64,000 nt of DNA from Circinella minor (lineage: Eukaryota; Mucoromycota; Mucoromycetes; Mucorales; Lichtheimiaceae). The notes beneath the pieces were generated by a model that saw nothing but the letters and a program-made list of their open reading frames with translations, made no database searches and was not told the DNA's origin. The position numbers were made by a program, and so were the translations under genes. The DNA lies in NCBI GenBank assembly GCA_016758965.1, contig JAEPRB010000048.1, forward strand, positions 62,001 through 126,000, read 5' to 3'. Shown here piece by piece: positions 57,046-64,000 of this stretch (positions are counted from its first letter, which is position 1; each line of letters begins with the position of its first letter).

Positions 57046-60000
57046 ATGATGTAAATTTTTTTTCATTCTATTTTACTGCCACCAAAATCCCCCCCCCCCA
57101 ATTCCACAATTTTCTTAAGACACGCATATTCAATTATTATGATAATTAAAAAAAAAGTCAAAGCATACTAGTCTTTATTTGATTAAAAGAGAGATTTACT
57201 TTACTGTAGATTAACATGCGGAAGTTTACATGGTCAAATCCTTGAAAGTTTGTCCATTGTACTTGCTGATCCACGATCACTTGCAAAAGAGGATGAAGTT
57301 GACCGATTAATATCGGCATGTCCTCCAGTTCCAGTTGATAGTGGATTTGGAATTTTTACACGAAAAGAGGCACCCGATACGTTGGGAACCATGGTAAAAA
57401 AAAAAAAAAAAAAAAAAAAGAATTATAACCGTATAAATTAGAACGATAAACTAGAGAAACGCATGAATTTCGTGTTATATAACACCCTATAATTTATTTA
57501 GACGCCACGAAATTTAGAAGCGATTAGTGCTTTAGCCAATTATGTCTGTTGCATGCATGATTCGGAACTCAAGAAACATCAAATTATTTGTCAATTGATT
57601 GCTTATGTACGATATCTACCTGCTTTTGAATGGTATGAACCAATTATAAGAGAAGGTAACAACTTAATTTATTTCACTTTATATATGGTCCGAATATTGT
57701 CAAGTATTGACTTCTACTTTCACGTTTAAAAAAGATGATGAACCGGCTTCAATAGCATTAGTAGATAACGCAACGTATATGCTAGCATCAAGTCTACAAG
57801 AAATAGCTTACAAAAATCCAAAATTACGTGATAATATCATGTCTGTTTTATGGGGTTTGGCTAGACGAATCATTGACTTGGTAAATGAAGAAGATGGTAA
57901 ATGCATATTATTACAATGAGAGTGGTTGATATGTGTATACTATAAGTAATAATCCTACTAAATAATCATGTATAGCAAGTTACATTGTTTCATTTGTGTT
58001 ACCTGCCTATGCAGGATTACTACGTTCTTTTCAACTTTCTCGTTTTATATTCGCACCAGAACAATTATCAAGTATATGTACTAATACGCGTGGCCTTATT
58101 AATAACACTGTCTTGGATTCTGTTCGAAAAGCTGTAAAACATTGTCTCGCTCATAGTACAACAACAGACAAAAGTCAGCGCGTTCTTCGAACGTATTGGG
58201 ATGCTCACATGCCGCTCAGCGGCAATCGAATGATTTATGATCTGTTAATTATTTGGCGAAACACACTTGTTCGTATTATTTCTCGATCTGATGTGACTAC
58301 ATCATCCTTAGCATCAATACTGTCTTCATTGACGCAAGAAGATAGTAGTAGACGATTTCGTCCAAAGTTTGAAAATTTATATCTAACAACTGAAATCGAA
58401 GAAGCGTGGTCAGTTCTAATGGAACGTACTCAACGCGAGTATAACAATAATATTGTTGAACAACAAGACAGTAGTGGTCATCTATCACCATCTATGACAC
58501 TGGGTGCATATAGTCGACAGCAACAACACATGAATAATACCATTAAACAAATCGATGATGATATGGCTCAAATACTAAGTAATATTTTTATCATGAGCCT
58601 GGGATACTATGCAGATGCAAAGGATTATTTTTTAGAGAACCACAAAACAGGAAAAAAACCAGACAAGGATGGTTATATGCATGAAATCATGGGCTTAAGT
58701 TTGGTAAAGAAAATTATAAAGTCTTTTTTTTTCGGTATCATTGTAAGGCAGATAAAACAAGAGCTTAATTTTTGCTCTCCACTATTTACTATTAGCATGT
58801 TGCAGCACTAGCGTCAGTCTATCTTGGTCAAGTCGATGACACATTAATTAATCACATTGATGAAGGATTATTTGATCGTATATTGGGGCAAGGAAATAAT
58901 CTATGGGTATCTATTGCTGCACTGGATGCATCAGCACTAATTGCCATTAAGTGAGTATAAAACCATGTTAGTATCGTATCATATTTACATTTATTAATAT
59001 TCGAATAAACAGTTTTCCACATAAAACACCCATAATGATACAAAAGATTCGACAATTTTTGGTCATAGCAGATTTTACTTTTCTCAATACCATTTACCAT
59101 GGTAGCTCAAAAAAAATAACCATTCGACAATATGTTATTGTTCGACTTGCTCAATGTATTCAGGTACAAAACAGTACATTCACTTTTTTCTATATAATTT
59201 CTATATAGGCTCTTACATATTAGCATAACTCACAATGGTAGCAATATATATAGTCAAGGCCAGTCACTCAAAGATCACAAGCAGCAACTTCAACCTTATA
59301 CGCACTATTAAATGAAATGGCAAGATATGATGATGAAACCCAACAGGAGGTTACTACAAATGCAGAAAAACAATCTGGAGAGTCTTTAGCAGAGCGTCAA
59401 CGACAACAATTGGCTGTTATTGTTGGCATTGCAGTCTATTTAAAAAATGATGAAGTAAATAGTTACCAACGTATTTATGAAAAGAGGAAATTGATATAAT
59501 AATAACACTGATAATTTATAGATTACTGCACAAGCCTTTACTATGGTTCTTTTAAGACGGTATTTATTGTCGACACCGTCTACATCCTTTATTATGGATC
59601 AACTTGTTCAATTAGCATTAGTTAGCCCACAATCTGTTTTCGTCGATATTATCAACTTGTTTGCGTTACTTCATCGTGAATCATTAACATTGTCCAAAAA
59701 CATGGAGGTGAACGAATCTTTGCTCAATACGGTAAAAAAAACCTAATTTTCACTTGTTATAATCAACACAATATTCATAATATAAAAATCCATATGTATT
59801 GCTAGGTTCTAAAATCGCAACTTGATCTTGCAAGAAATCTCAATAAGCGACCTGAATATTACCATATCTATTTATACAACATCCTTACGCTCTTTATAGA
59901 GAATGGAATTCTTATTGAACACATGATTGCTGATCAAGCCAAGAAAAAGGATTTAAAAATTAAGAAGGGAGCTATTGAAGAAGATAGTCTCACTTCGGGT

Positions 60001-63000
60001 ATTCCACTGAAAGCACGACTTGGTCGCCTACTTCCAGTATTAAACGCATTATTATCCCATAGTGATTTCAATCCGCATATAGATCCAGACAAGGAAACAG
60101 TTGTACTTTTTCGTAATGCCTGGCTTCAATGTATATATTTTGAATTTACAACCGAGTCTCTATGGGAAAAAGAATGGCGTGAATCCATGATGGGCATTGC
60201 CAAAAAATCACCTGCTCTATTAATCGAATCAACTACAGATCATCTCGAAAGTGATCTGGAATATAATACGGTGCTTGGTGCGAGCGATACATCACCTTCC
60301 CTGACAGTTAATGCTCGACAAACTTTACAGGGTGTGTTGGTAGGCAGTTTGTATGATATAAAATACCTGTCATTTGCCCAAGTCATTTTCACGCTGAGTA
60401 TTTATCATGTGGAAACGATGCGTGGACAATCTGGAGACTGTAGTTATATTTTACGATATTTTATGAGTGAAGCTATTATGACGAATACACATTTGGATAA
60501 TTGTTTACAAACTATTATGGAAAAGGTTGTAGATATTTTTATTCGGGACGCATTACAAAAGTCAGCAGTACAATTACTCGAAGATGAAATTTATTTTCAG
60601 ATGCGTGAACTGTTGATATGTTGCTGTCATCGTCTTCGGCGTGTTCATTTATTGGCACTCAAAATTACCAACAGAGTGATCAATACGTTTCCTCAAATAT
60701 TTGCTAAAAAAGGGCTAGTTACGTTATTACTTGAATTAGTACAATTGACATGGCTTAGCTGTGAAGCTGAATATCGAGATGAGGTAGACGAGGAAAGACG
60801 AGGTCTGGGGGAAAGAAGGAGGAAAAGAAAACAAAGATTGACGAACAATTTCTTATTTGTTTTTTTTACCAGTATACACCTGTGTTCTACTTTACATCAA
60901 AACGTGCGGGAGTGACGTTGGAATTGGGTGACTCTTACTCGTACCGTCGAGAACTCTGTACCAGTTTATACGACCATGCAAAAAAATGGTTACAAATATC
61001 CATGGACCTTTCACCATTAGAAGTTACTAACTTACTTCAAGATTATTTGGCGGAATTTAATCAATTTAATTGTGGTATGCCTATTGATGCCATTCATTTA
61101 GGACGATCGTTGGCACTGGATATTGGAAAAAATGCTGCAAAAAACCATTTAACAGTTGGTAAGCTGTTATTATTATATAGAAGATAAGCATTATATTACT
61201 ATACATATAAATTAATATGTTATAAAAGATTTCGTACCGAAGGTACCTACTGTAGAGCCAGATGATGCTTCTGATTTCGTATACGGGTTTACATCAAGAC
61301 GATATTACACCGGTGAGATTAATGGTATGAGCTATATTGCGGCGTTGGATAGAAATCAAGGTTAGTACCTATATATATTAAGTTTGACACATAATGAATG
61401 GAACGAGTGCTCATATTTTTATTAGATAAACTTCCTGGTACAGATACACATAGTAATTGTAGTGAGGATCAAGAAATTTTTGGTACGAAAGTATTGCAAG
61501 AAATGTTTGAGGACGTCAAGAATAATAAGATGGTTTCTGTCCACCGATTGCATCAAACAATGCTTCGAACAGCTGCTGCTATTGTATCTATAAAAATGGT
61601 ATGTACAACAGTTTTTACTATACCTTTTACCATACCGTAAAACTATATAAAAAACGATATTTATTCAAATTTGTTGTCTTTTATATTGTACAGATTCATC
61701 CTGACCTGATAAGCTATCTTGTTCGTATTCCGGCACAGATATTTACAGCTGAATCAATTGATATCGCAACCAATGTTTGGAATTGGGTTTTGGTACAACG
61801 GCCGGACGTTGAAAAACGATTGATGGTCGAAATGTTAAACATGTGGCGCTGGTCACACCGACATCGTAAAGGATTATTCTCCCCGCTATTAAGGTAAAGA
61901 TGTGAAAATGGTATAACATATAGTTACAATTGTGATTGTCATTATTCACAGATAAACATATCTTCTTTTATTTACTTGATAGCTACAAAGATCCATTTGA
62001 CAGTATAATGACATATACACCTTCAAAACCATCAGCACGTCAAGAGACTGAAAAAAAGGCATCAGCACTTTTTGTTCCTCACATCACATGGATACTATTT
62101 TTACAAAGTCGTCTGAATTCAATATGTCATTATGATAAACATATTATGTGTCTCTTTGTGCGTTTATTAGAAGAAACTTTTCGAAACACTCGATTGATGA
62201 GGTAACAACAATAATAACATGAGCCGTAAACAATTTTCTTCTTAATTTCTAACTAACAAAATACGTGGATATGATTTATGTTAGTACACATTCTCTATCT
62301 CGACAACCAAGATTCTATTTAGTTTTGCTTGGATTCCGAATACTTCAATCATATCGTATGGAGGCAGTAGCTGAACATAAATTTCGAACACTTGTTTATG
62401 ATTCAGCATTTTGTTGGTTTTCTCAATCTCCAAAGTAAGCAGTGCTATAGAATGTTTTAGTTATTTCATCAATATTAAGCAATAGTTTTAATAAATAGAT
62501 GGCATTACGGCTCACGTAAAAGCTATATACTACAAGAATATAAGCTTTTGAATGATGTATACAATGCGGTATCTCGAGATATACCAAGGTTAGCACATAT
62601 ACTAACAAGTTCCCCATTACGCTCTAGCAACTCACAAGTTGCAGCAGGACTTTACAAGTTTGTGGATGGTAATATACGGATTCAATAATATCTCGAGATT
62701 TATTTTTCAAATAAGATGTGTGGCTGCTAATGTGAATAATATACTTATATTTTAATTCATTAGATCAAACCAAAGATGATATTATAAAAAACCATATTTC
62801 GAAAAAGAAACTGCTTCTTCTATTTCTTGAGAGTGAACTGTCGAGTCTATCTGTTTGGTGCAATCCACTTAATGACATTGGTCATGGGCATCCACCAACT
62901 TTTATGGGCACAGTTGAAAAGACTATGACTAATGATGTAAGTTAAGATATTACCATGCTTTTTTTTTTCTGTATTATTACCGTTAACCTCGTACTTTTCG

Positions 63001-64000
63001 GCTGATAATAAACTGGCTTGGATTTGGTTATCTTGATAATAATAATTAGGATTTATGGAAAAAAGTGATTCGGTTTGCATGGGAAATATCACCAGAACTG
63101 GCAATACAACTTAAAGGAAGATTTATGCAACCGGTTGTTTACAAGGAATTACATCAACTTATTGCAAACAATACGCTTGATGTGGTGAATCTACCTGAAG
63201 CGTTGGTTTTGCTGTTAAGGGATGGCATTCAACCAGATGCAAGACTCGATCTTAAGGTAAAAGAAAAAAATACATTTTCTCATTATAGTAAAGAAACAGA
63301 ATATCTAAATATATTCTTCTTGTTTTTTTTATTAGCACTTACAGTATTGGGCACCCGTGTCCCCCATTACAGCAGCAAATTATTTTTTGCCTGCGTTCAA
63401 AGGAAATTCTAATATTCTACAATATGCTATGCGATCGCTCGAGTATTATCCTGTAGATTTGGTGTTTTTTTATGTCCCTCAAATTGTTCAAGCTCTTCGA
63501 TATGACGAGTACGGGTATGTTGAAAAATATATTATGGAAGCAGGACAAGAATCACAATTGTTTGCGCATCAAATTATATGGAATATGCAAGCAAATTATT
63601 ACTTGGATGCTGATAAAGGATGTGAAAAGGTAACATATATTATTTGAACAGTTACGATTAAACAATATACTAAGGCGTTTGATTATTATTTTTGTTTAGC
63701 CGGATCCAATGAAATCTACTCTAGAACGTATCGTTCAAAAATTAGTAGACTCTTTCACAGGAGAAGATCGAGAATTTTATGAACGGGAATTTTCGTTTTT
63801 CAATAAAGTTACAGCTATTTCGGGCTATCTAAAGGAGTATATAAAGTTGGGACAAAGTGAAAAAAAACCAAAACAAAAGGTAAAAAGAATAAATATTTTG
63901 GATCTCTTTATTTGTTTGTTCATAACCTATCGGTTACTAATAAGATAAAATTGAACTTTGTGTTATTATGTTTTATATAGGAAAGGCTGGATCAAGAAAT
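57046..64000 (+). CDS. STT4: Phosphatidylinositol 4-kinase III alpha (Stt4/PI4KA), 5' part, runs off window
   Basis: Exons traced: 57046-57050 (tentative), 57210-57393, 57502-57655, 57705-57896, 57976-58703, 58796-58950, 59013-59163, 59254-59454, 59522-59731, 59806-60783, 60873-61158, 61229-61360, 61426-61598, 61694-61893, 61983-62201, 62285-62434, 62499-62668, 62764-62936, 63050-63256, 63336-63629, 63700-63879, 63981 to the edge. All phases agree. The PI4KA solenoid is recognisable by FVLPAYAGLLRSFQ, ITAQAFTMVLLRRYL and RYYTGEINGMSYIA. The PIK helical domain appears at the end: YYPVDLVFFYVPQIVQALRYD, HQIIWNMQANYY and REFYEREFSFFNKVTAIS. The kinase domain lies beyond the edge. The enzyme makes PI4P at the plasma membrane with Efr3 and Ypp1. 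The proposed start codon exon, ATG AT, is five bases long; without it exon 2 has no in-frame ATG at its head. Confidence 0.9.

Overview
This window looks like nuclear DNA from a filamentous early-diverging fungus, most likely Mucoromycota (inference). It is AT-rich, with homopolymer and microsatellite tracts between genes and short GT-AG introns within them. I traced about 90 introns by eye, and every multi-exon model below closes in frame. The gene set is fungal (OPI1, MRD1, KCS1-type kinase) but also includes genes baker's yeast lacks: branched-chain keto-acid dehydrogenase E2, MED25, ZMAT5 and a MidA/NDUFAF7 methyltransferase.

Layout. At 1-3.4 kb, on the minus strand, lie the 5' end of an inositol hexakisphosphate kinase and OPI1. 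At 3.4-9.1 kb is a gene-poor stretch with a 0.44 kb MITE-like element and one small hydrophobic ORF. At 9.1-19.0 kb is a complete 17-exon neurofibromin/IRA Ras-GAP (minus). At 22.1-29.0 kb are TRS23/TRAPPC4 (+), mitoribosomal mL43 (-), MRD1 (+) and spliceosomal cyclophilin PPIH (+). At 29.1-33.3 kb is a glutamine-rich MED25-like Mediator subunit (-).

From 33.4 to 42.35 kb there is an island of decayed mobile DNA. It is bounded by two copies of a ~160 bp stretch that includes the MED25 5' flank. Inside are a pair of 135 bp repeats differing only by transitions, two broken genes of transposon-like or lineage-specific families, and a 1.69 kb IS630/Tc1-mariner element with 22 bp terminal inverted repeats and a frameshifted DDE transposase.

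From 42.6 kb the genes resume: DBT (-), exosome RRP45 (-), an unrecognised zinc-finger gene (+), RBX1 (+), an orphan helical protein (-), ZMAT5 (-), a Prx5/PMP20 peroxiredoxin (-), a MidA-type methyltransferase (+) and the first ~2 kb of coding sequence of the phosphatidylinositol 4-kinase STT4/PI4KA, which runs off the right edge.

Shared themes. Three genes concern inositol or phosphoinositide control (KCS1, OPI1, STT4), one shuts off Ras, and several serve RNA processing (MRD1, PPIH, RRP45, ZMAT5). Introns often sit at the very start or end of coding regions: the MRD1 start codon is split by an intron, the peroxiredoxin first coding exon is only the ATG, and terminal coding exons of 5, 13, 13 and 17 nt are seen or proposed. 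No tRNA, rRNA, CRISPR array or bacterial-type feature was seen.
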